Positions 6,815 to 13,893 of a stretch of DNA of 13,917 bases are shown here, piece after piece. The notes beneath the pieces were generated by a model that was not told the DNA's origin, searched no databases, and saw only the letters and a list, made by a program, of their open reading frames with translations. The translations under genes and the position numbers were made by a program. The DNA comes from CAKSQF01 sp964582375 (GTDB taxonomy: Bacteria; Bacillota; Clostridia; Oscillospirales; CAG-272), in assembly GCA_964582375.1 (NCBI GenBank), contig CAZORL010000038.1, positions 1 through 13,917 of the forward strand. Direction: 5' to 3'. Position 1 is the first letter of the stretch, and every line of letters starts with the position of its first letter.

Positions 6815-6845
6815 AAAAAACCGATCTTTTTCAGGTCGGTTTTTT
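6815..6845 (+). terminator. intrinsic terminator upstream of htrA
   Basis: Stem AAAAAACCGATC (6815-6826) with GGTCGGTTTTTT (6834-6845), including one T-G wobble, 7-nt loop, ending in six T. It closes the transcription unit that starts near 6245. The A-rich left arm gives it some activity in the other direction too. Confidence 0.85.
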
Positions 6846-6877
6846 GTTTTCTTCATAAAACCGTCACATTGGGCAAT

Positions 6878-6883
6878 TATAAT
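6878..6883 (+). promoter_or_regulatory. probable -10 box of the htrA operon
   Basis: TATAAT within TATAATATAGG, 52 nt upstream of the htrA ATG and just after a terminator. No good -35 is present (TTCATA at 6853-6858 would need a 19-nt spacer), so the promoter may be weak or need an activator, which would suit a stress-induced operon. Confidence 0.5.
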
Positions 6884-6935
6884 ATAGGTGTAAAAGCAAA
6901 TCGAGGCTTTGCCTTGTTTGAAAGGAAGAAAAACA

Positions 6936-8471
6936 ATGAGCATGGATCTTAACGAACGCCCCTTTGATGAAAAGGGCGATATATCCGAAAACACCGAAAG
7001 CACCGCATCTGAGCAAGGTGAGGTGAATGATAAATCGGAGGATGTGTCCGATGGCAGCTACTCGCTTGCATCCGACGAGATCGTCGAAAAGAAGACCTTT
7101 TTCGATCCGCCGACACAAAATCAAAATGCAGGCGGCGGACACGAATACGAGTACGGATTTGACAGCAGGAGCGGCAGATATTCTTACTCGACCCCCGAGC
7201 CTCAGCCGTCGGGATATTATGAAAGCGGCAAAAAGAAGAGCGGTAAAAAGAGCGGCGGCAAGATCGCGATCATCTCGATCGCCTGTGCGCTCTGTCTTGC
7301 CCTCTCCTGCGGACTCGGAGGAGTGGCAGGTTATCTTGCCGGTGCCTATGCGGGTCACACCTCGCAAAACGGCGGCAGTGCGTCCGCCGCAAAGCCGCAG
7401 ACACCCTCGGCTACCGTTCAAAATTACACAACGGTGATCGAGAACAATGCGACAAATCAGTCGAGCGCGCTCACAAAAGCGGCAGAGGCTGCACACTCAT
7501 CGGTCGTCATAATCGACATTTACAGCAGTGAGGATTACGAAAAGATCAACCAGCCCGAAGGCTCGGGCTCGGGCGTAATATGGACATCCGACGGATATAT
7601 CGTCACCTGCAACCATGTAGTCGAGGGTGCAAGCATAGTAAAGGTCACGCTTGAAGACGGAAGCGTATATCCTGCCGAGATCATCGGAACGGATTCGAAG
7701 ACCGATATCGCGGTCATCAAGATCTCCTCGACAACAACGCTCACACCCACCATCGTTCGCGGCACAGATCTCATTCTCGCCGAATCGGTCATTGCCATCG
7801 GCAATCCGCTCGGCGTACTCGGCGGAACGGTGACATCGGGCATCATCTCATCGCTGGAACGCACGATCACGGTCGAGGGGCAATCAATGACACTTCTTCA
7901 GACCGATGCGGCGATCAACTCGGGCAATTCGGGCGGTGGACTTTTCGACATCAACGGCTCGCTCGTCGGCATCGTCAACGCAAAATCGACCGGCAGTACG
8001 GTTGAGGGCATCGGTTATGCGATCCCGATCGGCACGGTCAAGACTGTCGCAAACGAGCTTATCGAGCACGGATATGTCACGGGCAGACCTCAGCTCGGCA
8101 TCACGGTCGTCGGAGTGACCGCCCAAAACTACAGTTATCTCTTCAGTGCGGGATACTACCCCGAACTTGAGCAATACGCGACAAAAACGCAAAAGGACGG
8201 ATGGGGCATAACACGCAAAACCGTCGTTCCCGGTGTATACATCGTTGACACAACGCTTGTCGGCGGATATGCGGAAGGCTCGGACGTTCTCCTCTTTGGC
8301 GACAAGTTACTCTACGTCGGGCAGACCGAGATCGGCGAATCAACAGACGTCAAGTCGGCACTCTCCGAATACAGTGCGGGAGACACCATCTCGGTGACCG
8401 TCCTCCGCGAGCAAAAGACCACTGTGATCATCAACGTGATACTCGGTCAGGCAGGCGCGACAAATCAATAA
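6936..8471 (+). CDS. htrA: membrane-anchored HtrA/DegP-type serine protease with PDZ domain
   Basis: 511 residues. HtrA proteases degrade misfolded proteins outside the cytoplasmic membrane. Residues 1-108 form a charged, low-complexity cytoplasmic tail rich in Gly/Ser/Lys. 109-137 is one membrane segment and 138-175 a Ser/Gln/Asn-rich linker. The trypsin-like domain (about 176-375) has the triad H227 (TCNHVV), D257 (TDIAV) and S332 (NSGNSGGGL). The C-terminal third (about 385-505) is a single PDZ domain, containing VVPGVYIVD and SALSEYSAGDTISVTVLR. The ATG at 6936 has AGGA 9 nt upstream; the in-frame TTG at 6909 has none, and a second ATG two codons on is possible. It lies 32 nt before a response regulator and kinase, an arrangement recalling CssRS or CiaRH control of HtrA in other Bacillota. 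Family and topology are secure; substrates are unknown. Confidence 0.96.
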   Translation: MSMDLNERPFDEKGDISENTESTASEQGEVNDKSEDVSDGSYSLASDEIVEKKTFFDPPTQNQNAGGGHEYEYGFDSRSGRYSYSTPEPQPSGYYESGKKKSGKKSGGKIAIISIACALCLALSCGLGGVAGYLAGAYAGHTSQNGGSASAAKPQTPSATVQNYTTVIENNATNQSSALTKAAEAAHSSVVIIDIYSSEDYEKINQPEGSGSGVIWTSDGYIVTCNHVVEGASIVKVTLEDGSVYPAEIIGTDSKTDIAVIKISSTTTLTPTIVRGTDLILAESVIAIGNPLGVLGGTVTSGIISSLERTITVEGQSMTLLQTDAAINSGNSGGGLFDINGSLVGIVNAKSTGSTVEGIGYAIPIGTVKTVANELIEHGYVTGRPQLGITVVGVTAQNYSYLFSAGYYPELEQYATKTQKDGWGITRKTVVPGVYIVDTTLVGGYAEGSDVLLFGDKLLYVGQTEIGESTDVKSALSEYSAGDTISVTVLREQKTTVIINVILGQAGATNQ

Positions 8472-8503
8472 AACGAATATAACATCAAAAGCGAGGGAAG
8501 GAC

Positions 8504-9223
8504 ATGACAGGGCAAAGAATACTGATCGTTGACGACGAGGAAAAGATCAGATCGCTCGTGCGCAAATACGCCGAATTTGAGGGATATACCGTTGACGAGG
8601 CGGCAAACGGGCTTGACGCACTGACTCTTTTTGATAAAAATGCTTACGATATCGTCATAATGGACATAATGATGCCAATGCTTGACGGTCTGTCGGCAAG
8701 CCGCGAGATACGCAAAAAATCAAATGTTCCGATCATCATGCTTTCCGCACGCGGCGAGGAATACGATCGAATAGGCGGATTTCAGCTTGGTGCGGATGAC
8801 TATGTTGTCAAGCCCTTCTCTCCGAAAGAGTTGATGTTAAGGATCGAGGCGGTGCTCAGACGGACGTCCGACAGATCATCCGACGCATCGCACTCGGGTG
8901 GCAGTTCGGGCGCGAGCGTTCGTCGGGACATATTCACGCTCGAGGGGCTTGAGATCGATTTTACCGCACGGATCGTCAAGGTTGACGGCAAGGTTGCCGA
9001 TCTTTCGCCGAAAGAATACGAATTGCTTTTCTATCTCGTTCGCAACCGCAACATTGCCCTCTCGCGCGAGAAGCTCATCTGCGAGGTATGGGGATACGAC
9101 TTCTTCGGAGACGACCGCACACTCGACACGCACATAAAGCTCCTGCGCCGCTCTCTCGGTCCGTACAGCAAATTCATAGTGACACTGAGAGGGGTTGGAT
9201 ACAGGTTTGAAAGCACGAAATAA
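8504..9223 (+). CDS. OmpR/PhoB-family response regulator
   Basis: 239 residues. The receiver domain (1 to about 120) has the acidic pair D10/D11, the phosphorylated aspartate D54 (in IVIMDIMMP), S81 in the switch position and K103 (VVKPFSPKE). A Ser/Gly-rich linker (121-140) leads to a winged-helix DNA-binding domain (about 143-237), with LSPKEYELLFYLVRN and the recognition region TLDTHIKLLRRSL ending TLRGVGYRFE. It should be a transcription factor activated by the kinase encoded next. The start has GAGGGAAGG 3 nt or more upstream, an extended and strong site. It is 32 nt after htrA and overlaps the kinase by 17 nt, so the three are very likely one operon. Targets are unknown; autoregulation of the operon is a reasonable guess. 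Confidence 0.95.
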   Translation: MTGQRILIVDDEEKIRSLVRKYAEFEGYTVDEAANGLDALTLFDKNAYDIVIMDIMMPMLDGLSASREIRKKSNVPIIMLSARGEEYDRIGGFQLGADDYVVKPFSPKELMLRIEAVLRRTSDRSSDASHSGGSSGASVRRDIFTLEGLEIDFTARIVKVDGKVADLSPKEYELLFYLVRNRNIALSREKLICEVWGYDFFGDDRTLDTHIKLLRRSLGPYSKFIVTLRGVGYRFESTK

Positions 9224-10715
9224 AGAGCGTGGAGCAAGGGCACAAATTCTCTCATGCTTCATAATTTTCATCGCCATAGCGATTACCCTGCTCACCTTTC
9301 TTCAGGTATTCTTCTTAAAATACATCTATCGTGCGGTAAAGCTGTCCGAGATGAACGAGGCGGCAGAGCATCTGGCTGATGCCATGGGCACCGACAGACT
9401 CTACCCTCTTGCCGAGGATCTGGCAGACGGTCGCGGTGTTTGCAGCATGATATTTGACCCTGTCTTTTCGGCAAGGATAAAGCTGTTGTCCTCACCGCCC
9501 GCCGGCTGTCTGCTGTATGATATTTCGTTCGCCGACTGTGCAGACATTTACAGATCATTGAAGGCGTCCGACAACAAAAGGCTCGTCCGCAGTGCCTCTT
9601 TGGTACGTGGTTCTTCTTTCTCCGGGCATTACGAAGCGACACGAGACAGCATAAAGTTGTCCGATTATTCGTTCTTTTCGGGCGACGATCAGCAAAATGT
9701 CATTTTGGCTGTCCTCGTGACAAATGCCGACGGCGATGAGCTTATGCTGATAGTCAACACATTTCTGACCCCGATCAGTGCGATCACGCGAACGATCGGA
9801 ATAATACTCGTCGTAGTGGGTATAATTCTCGTAATTCTCGCTTTTGTGATCGCAAAATATCTGTCGGGCAGGATAGCGAAACCGCTGGCAAGGATGAACA
9901 ACCGTGCCAAGCTGCTGGGCGAGGGCAGTTACGAGGTCCGATTTGATGAGAGTGCAGGATATCGCGAGGCAAGCGAGCTTGCGTCAACGCTCAATCATGC
10001 GGCATCCGAGCTTTCGAAGGTCGATGCGCTCAAAAACGAGCTGATCGCGAACATTTCGCACGATCTGCGCACGCCTCTGACACTGATATCAGGCTACAGC
10101 GAGATAATGCGCGACATCCCGGGCGAGATAACCACCGAAAATCTGCAGACGATAATAGATGAGACATCCCGACTCTCGTCGCTCGTATCCGACATGCTTG
10201 AGATATCGAAGATACAAAGCGGCAATGTGACGCTCTCGATCGAGAGCTTTGACATTGCAGGCGAGCTTGAGAAGATAAAAAAGACCTACAACACGCTTGC
10301 AGGTCGGATGGGATATAACATCAGAGTCGAGTGTATCGGTGACGGCAGGATAAATGCCGATCGCGAGCTGACGGTACGTGCAATAATGAACCTTGTGAAC
10401 AACGCAATGACCTACACGGGCGACGACCGTGCGATCGGCATGAGCATGATAGGCAAAGAGAGTGCCGTGCGCATCGAAATAAGCGACAGCGGAGATGGCA
10501 TTCCGCCCGACAAGCTCGATCAGATCTGGGAACGCTATTACAAGGTCGATGCCGAGCACAAGCGTGCGTCGAAAGGAAGCGGACTCGGGCTGTCGATCGT
10601 TCGCTCGATCGTAACCATGCACGGCGGCAGTTACGGCGTCCGAAGCTGCGAGGGTCACGGAAGCGTCTTTTGGATAGAACTTCCGCGCACTCCGGGTACG
10701 GAAACAGAAAATTAA
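9207..10715 (+). CDS. HAMP-domain sensor histidine kinase
   Basis: 502 residues from TTG 9207. A positively charged N-terminus precedes TM1 (about 14-38). An extracellular sensor region of about 150 residues (about 42-190) follows with no domain I recognise. Then come TM2 (about 193-218, IIGIILVVVGIILVILAFVI-like), HAMP (about 219-268), HisKA with phospho-acceptor H285 (NISHDLRTPLT), N-box NLVNNA with N399, G1 box DSGDGIP (427-433), and G2 box GSGLGLS (457-463) ending in FWIELP. All catalytic motifs are intact, so it should be an active kinase for the regulator just upstream. No ATG fits the N-terminus: TTG 9207 overlaps the regulator stop by 17 nt with GAGAGGGG 12 nt upstream, while the TTG at 9195 directly abuts that same site. 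The exact start is uncertain. The sensory input is plausibly envelope or secretion stress, inferred from the htrA linkage. Confidence 0.93.
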   Translation: MKARNKERGARAQILSCFIIFIAIAITLLTFLQVFFLKYIYRAVKLSEMNEAAEHLADAMGTDRLYPLAEDLADGRGVCSMIFDPVFSARIKLLSSPPAGCLLYDISFADCADIYRSLKASDNKRLVRSASLVRGSSFSGHYEATRDSIKLSDYSFFSGDDQQNVILAVLVTNADGDELMLIVNTFLTPISAITRTIGIILVVVGIILVILAFVIAKYLSGRIAKPLARMNNRAKLLGEGSYEVRFDESAGYREASELASTLNHAASELSKVDALKNELIANISHDLRTPLTLISGYSEIMRDIPGEITTENLQTIIDETSRLSSLVSDMLEISKIQSGNVTLSIESFDIAGELEKIKKTYNTLAGRMGYNIRVECIGDGRINADRELTVRAIMNLVNNAMTYTGDDRAIGMSMIGKESAVRIEISDSGDGIPPDKLDQIWERYYKVDAEHKRASKGSGLGLSIVRSIVTMHGGSYGVRSCEGHGSVFWIELPRTPGTETEN

Positions 10716-10757
10716 CAATCGCTCCTTTTGGCAGTCAAGTCAAAAGGAGCGATTGTT
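10714..10757. terminator. perfect 17-bp inverted repeat at the convergent kinase/PPTase junction
   Basis: AACAATCGCTCCTTTTG (10714-10730) and its exact complement CAAAAGGAGCGATTGTT (10741-10757) around a 10-nt loop. The left arm overlaps the kinase stop codon. Read on the minus strand it is followed by AATTTTCTGTTT, a modest T-tract that could end the rnfC-rnfD-PPTase transcript. Read on the plus strand it is followed by GGATGGGGG with no T-run, so it may act there by another route (3'-end protection or antisense interference). Confidence 0.65.
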
Positions 10758-10773
10758 GGATGGGGGAGCTTAT

Positions 10774-11268
10774 TCAGAAAACCTCCTCATCCAGGCAAAC
10801 GACCTCACATAATCTTATCTCGGGTGATGTGCAGACGCAGACGGGGATGCCGTGAAAATCATATTCGAAAAATACATGCTCCCTATCGGGGAGGGTCACG
10901 GGGATGCCGCAGGAGAGCCATTTGGCGTGGCTTTCGCACCTTGTCCAAAGTCGGGTACGCAAAATGGGATCGGGGGGTGGGATCTCGCCGACAAACCTGC
11001 GCATCGCGGCGTCCGATATCATTCCGGACGACTGTATATCAACACCGACCTCGACATCGGATACGGCTATCGCTATCGCACCATCGGTATGCGAAATGTT
11101 AAAAAAAACGTCAGAGCCCTCAATATACGGCTTTCCGAACCTGCCTTTTATTATTTTCTCGCCCTTTTTCATTATTCCGAGCGAAAAAAGCAGATCGTGA
11201 GCGATCCCCGACTGTATTGATTGCGGCAGTGACCTATCGATCCGCTTAAGATACAGTTTTAGTGTCAT
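10774..11268 (-). CDS. short Sfp-type 4'-phosphopantetheinyl transferase, degenerate motifs
   Basis: 164 residues from the ATG at 11268, shorter than Sfp (about 224). Phosphopantetheinyl transferases move the CoA arm onto a serine of acyl or peptidyl carrier proteins. Family motifs are in order: GRFGKPY (42-48), FFNISHTDG (56-63), VGVDIQ (74-79) and WTRCESHAK (108-116). Two positions differ from consensus. The Mg-binding GVDIE reads GVDIQ (Q79), and WxxKEAxxK has cysteine for the first lysine (C111), while D77, E112 and K116 are kept. The protein may be altered in activity or partly decayed. The start overlaps the end of rnfD by 23 nt, with only a weak AGAAG site, so translation is probably coupled; a GTG at 11307 lacks a ribosome-binding site. 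No carrier-protein or synthase gene is in the window, so the target is unknown. Confidence 0.85.
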   Translation of the reverse strand: MTLKLYLKRIDRSLPQSIQSGIAHDLLFSLGIMKKGEKIIKGRFGKPYIEGSDVFFNISHTDGAIAIAVSDVEVGVDIQSSGMISDAAMRRFVGEIPPPDPILRTRLWTRCESHAKWLSCGIPVTLPDREHVFFEYDFHGIPVCVCTSPEIRLCEVVCLDEEVF

Positions 11269-12241
11269 TATTCTTCTGCTTTGGCTTGTTTGGCTTGCGA
11301 TGAACACCGCCGAAGGGGGGTGGTGAGGTAAATCTGTCCAAAAGCGGTGTGATCAGCGAAAAGAGCGCGATCGTCGGATAGACGGCGTCGAATTTCAGAT
11401 ATATTCGCCCGAGCATCGACACCGCGCCGATCAGCGCACCGAAGATCAGTCTGCCGGCGCATGACACGGGTACACGCCTTTTATCGGCGGCAACGAAGAT
11501 CGCGCCGAAGATCAGCGATCCCGAGCAAAGTTGCGTCAATGCGTAACGATAATACTCCACGCTGTCGGGGGCAAGCTCGAACGCAACGAGCACGCCCGCA
11601 CCGACGAGTGCAACGGGGATCTCCCAAGAGACACGACCGCGAATGAGAAGATAGACAAAACAGAGTACAAGAAGGATCACCGACATCTCACCGAGTGCGC
11701 CGGATGCTCTCCCGAGGAGCATATCGAATATCTCAACATCGGGGAGCTTTTCGAGGAAGAGACTGTCAAGCGGCAGTTCAACACGTTCCCCCGAATATAC
11801 AAAGGATGCCGACATTCCGCCCGACACCAAAAGCAGGACGGTATATCCAACGGCGATCGGCGATATGATACCGCCAAGCAGTCGATATGCGGCAATCGCC
11901 ATAACATCGACAATAAGCAGTGCGGGTATCGACACATTGATCGGTAGTACGCAGGCGACAGAGAGTCCGATAAGCACCGGATAAAGATCAATGCCGAGTG
12001 AAAAATAATTTTTGCCGATCTTCGCTATGGCAAATCTAAGTGCGATATCGATCACGACGGCAATGATCAGTGACAGTCCCGCTGTCAGCAGTGCTCTGCT
12101 CGAATGACCGACAGCCGCCCAAAGGATGAGCGGGAGCAGTGCTATGATCGTCTCAAGCTCCGCAATGTGCACACCGTCATGCGAGCGGATGAAGGGTGCC
12201 GACGTCATGCTTTGTTTGCTCGTTTTTGAACCCAAGATCAT
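11246..12241 (-). CDS. rnfD: RnfD-like membrane subunit lacking the covalent-flavin motif
   Basis: 331 residues with about eight to ten hydrophobic segments. RnfD is an integral membrane subunit of the Rnf ferredoxin:NAD+ oxidoreductase and normally carries covalent FMN on a threonine in an S/T-x-A-T-P-L motif. Family marks seen: SAPFIRSHDGVH at 14-25 (family: SPHIRS), LLGRASGALGEMS (175-187; family: GxxPGSIGETS), GSLIFGAIFVAAD (241-253), GRLIFGALIGAVSMLGR (263-279) and TPLLDRFTSPPPFG (298-311). The flavin site is lost: the region before LLGRASG reads ERVELPLDSL (152-161), leucine where the threonine should be, and ATDPVTSP is replaced by AADKRRVP (251-258). The start shares ATGA with the rnfC stop. 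The C-terminal tail is Lys/Asn-rich. Identity is good; function as a standard Rnf subunit is doubtful. Confidence 0.85.
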   Translation of the reverse strand: MILGSKTSKQSMTSAPFIRSHDGVHIAELETIIALLPLILWAAVGHSSRALLTAGLSLIIAVVIDIALRFAIAKIGKNYFSLGIDLYPVLIGLSVACVLPINVSIPALLIVDVMAIAAYRLLGGIISPIAVGYTVLLLVSGGMSASFVYSGERVELPLDSLFLEKLPDVEIFDMLLGRASGALGEMSVILLVLCFVYLLIRGRVSWEIPVALVGAGVLVAFELAPDSVEYYRYALTQLCSGSLIFGAIFVAADKRRVPVSCAGRLIFGALIGAVSMLGRIYLKFDAVYPTIALFSLITPLLDRFTSPPPFGGVHRKPNKPKQKNNDTKTVS

Positions 12242-13521
12242 CGGTCATGCACATCCTTTCCGACAGTTTTTTTGGCAGCGATCATTGATGAGAGCGGAAC
12301 TCCCGACGGACAGACAAAAGCACAGCAACCGCAACCTATGCAAAGAGAGGCATCCGTGCTCGGCATATCGCCCGAGAGAAGTTTGTCGAATTTTCGCGAG
12401 ATGCCGTTGCCCTCCGCCTGTGCAATGCGAGATGGGAGCAGATACATCGGACAAACAGCGGCGCAAGCTCCGCAGGAGACGCAATCGTCAGGCACTTTGA
12501 TGCTCTGATCGGTCACTGTGATATGGCGCGTGAATCTGCCGATCGGGTCTTCCCTTCGACGCACTCTGCCGCGCATGAGTCCGTTTTCGATGATCATGCC
12601 GCCCTCGTCCGCCGAGCAGAACTCAAGGATGGCCGATATCGGTGCAAAAAGAGTTGTCGCGATCAGCCCACCGTCCTCGACCGCATCGCCGCCGACATAT
12701 ATGATCGGATCGATATAGGGCTTGCCGAGAACAAATGCATCATAGACCGCCACCGCCGCATCCGAGGTGAGAATAAGCAGTCCCGTCTCCTCGGGACGAC
12801 GGCGAGGGGAAAGCTCGTTTCCGCACAAAAGATAGTAGAGAAGGTGCTGTTCATCGGACGGATAGATCGGATCGACGAGCGAGACATCGAGCAGTCCCCC
12901 ACCCTTTTTGATGACCTCCGACCTTATCCTCTGAGTGAGCGAGTCGCCGCGAGGAAGAACGACCGTCCCCTCGATGATACCGAGTGCCGCCATAATGATC
13001 TTTGCTCCGCCGATCATCTTGTCGGTAAGTGCGGCGGCAACCGAGCGACAAATTCCGCAGGCGGGTTCTGTATCAAAGGCGACTACCGCAAGTCTGTACG
13101 ATCTGCCGCACGACCGCTCCGCCTTGTCGGCAAGAGAGGCACCGTACCCGTCGGGGATGGCAAATCGGCGAATGCGTGCAATAAAATCATCGGGTGTCAT
13201 CTCAAGCGCACCTTTGCCTGTCTGCTCACCGAACGGCAGACAGTCGGGGGATAATCCGAGCGGATCATCATCGTCGCGGATGATCGTCAGTCTGCCGTCG
13301 TCCGAAATCGATACCTTTCCGTGTATCGGGGACAGGATAGGCATTCCTCCGCCCTGTGCCAATATATCGCCTGCCAAAACCGTGTCCCCATCCGAGACAA
13401 GATATGGTGACGGAATTTTCAGAGTAATGCTGTCGGGTACGGGCAACTGTTCGGGCTTGCGGACATTGCCGCCGATCCTTTCAAGATCAAACCCGATCCC
13501 CCCGCGAATGTTTCTTCGCAT
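12238..13521 (-). CDS. rnfC: RnfC-like Fe-S protein with degenerate nucleotide/flavin motif
   Basis: 427 residues. RnfC is the peripheral Rnf subunit that exchanges electrons with NADH and holds two [4Fe-4S] clusters. The N-terminal barrel-sandwich region begins GGIGFDLERIGG and includes VSDGDTVLAGDILAQ and SPIHGKVSI (64-72). The central FMN/NADH fold is recognisable only by position: instead of the glycine-rich GxGGAGFPT, residues 121-133 read AIPDGYGASLADK, and NGAECEP becomes FDTEPAC (149-155). A soluble-ligand-binding region follows (about 240-310). Both clusters' ligands are intact: C347, C350, C353, C357 (CVSCGACAAVCP) and C394, C397, C400, C404 (CIGCGCCAFVCP, with an extra C399). The start has a perfect GGAGG 8 nt upstream and a sigma-A promoter. 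It is the first gene of the rnfC-rnfD-PPTase operon. Family call is secure; flavin and NADH use is doubtful. Confidence 0.9.
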   Translation of the reverse strand: MRRNIRGGIGFDLERIGGNVRKPEQLPVPDSITLKIPSPYLVSDGDTVLAGDILAQGGGMPILSPIHGKVSISDDGRLTIIRDDDDPLGLSPDCLPFGEQTGKGALEMTPDDFIARIRRFAIPDGYGASLADKAERSCGRSYRLAVVAFDTEPACGICRSVAAALTDKMIGGAKIIMAALGIIEGTVVLPRGDSLTQRIRSEVIKKGGGLLDVSLVDPIYPSDEQHLLYYLLCGNELSPRRRPEETGLLILTSDAAVAVYDAFVLGKPYIDPIIYVGGDAVEDGGLIATTLFAPISAILEFCSADEGGMIIENGLMRGRVRRREDPIGRFTRHITVTDQSIKVPDDCVSCGACAAVCPMYLLPSRIAQAEGNGISRKFDKLLSGDMPSTDASLCIGCGCCAFVCPSGVPLSSMIAAKKTVGKDVHDR

Positions 13522-13553
13522 GAGATAGACCTCCGAAATATTTGTTACCCTAT

Positions 13554-13582
13554 ATTATACCAAAGTGTGCGGCCAAAATCAA
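13554..13582 (-). promoter_or_regulatory. sigma-A promoter of the rnfC operon
   Basis: On the minus strand, -35 TTGATT (13577-13582), 17-nt spacer, -10 TATAAT (13554-13559) continuing as TATAATATAGGG, 32 nt before the ATG. It is divergent from the tRNA promoter. Confidence 0.8.
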
Positions 13583-13676
13583 GGGGTAAAGAGTGAATTT
13601 TTTGTATTTTTGCGGTCGGGTGCAAAGAAATATCAAAAAATATCGAAAATATCCTTGACTTTTTTCAAAAAAGCTA

Positions 13677-13705
13677 TTGACAAATCGAAAAGGATGTGAT
13701 ATAAT
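13677..13705 (+). promoter_or_regulatory. consensus sigma-A promoter of the tRNA pair
   Basis: TTGACA (13677-13682), 17-nt spacer, TATAAT (13700-13705), with the first tRNA 36 nt downstream. Both hexamers match consensus, as expected for stable RNA genes. Confidence 0.92.
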
Positions 13706-13741
13706 AATCGAGCGTCCAAGCGGCGCGACAAAATCAAAGAT

Positions 13742-13818
13742 GGCGGAATAGCTCAGCTGGCTAGAGCAACCGGTTCATACCCGGTAGGTCATAGGTTCAA
13801 ATCCGATTTCCGCTACCA
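13742..13818 (+). tRNA. tRNA-Met (anticodon CAT), elongator type
   Basis: 77 nt including encoded CCA. Acceptor GGCGGAA pairs with TTCCGCT with a G1-U72 wobble, the D-arm is GCTC...GAGC, and the anticodon arm ACCGG/CCGGT encloses TTCATAC with CAT. The overall form matches the elongator tRNA-Met of Bacillota; the anticodon alone would also allow a lysidine-modified tRNA-Ile, but the acceptor and D-arm favour Met. The T-stem ATAGG/CCGAT has an A-G mismatch at its middle pair. Confidence 0.93.
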
Positions 13819-13893
13819 GGCCCGTTGGTCAAGCGGTTAAGACACGGCCCTTTCACGGCTGTAACATGGGTTCGATTCCCGTACGGGTCACCA
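13819..13893 (+). tRNA. tRNA-Glu (anticodon TTC)
   Basis: 75 nt including encoded CCA. Acceptor GGCCCGT pairs with ACGGGTC, and the anticodon stem CGGCC/GGCTG encloses CTTTCAC with TTC. The T-arm is ATGGG/CCCGT. It begins at the base after the CCA of the preceding tRNA, so the two are cut from one transcript with no spacer. More tRNAs may follow beyond the window. Confidence 0.95.

Noticed and set aside
10089..10718. 209-codon minus-strand open frame
   Set aside because: Antisense to the histidine kinase catalytic domain; no motif of its own.
12523..13254. 243-codon plus-strand open frame
   Set aside because: Antisense to rnfC; charge-rich with no domain, explained by codon bias of the real gene.
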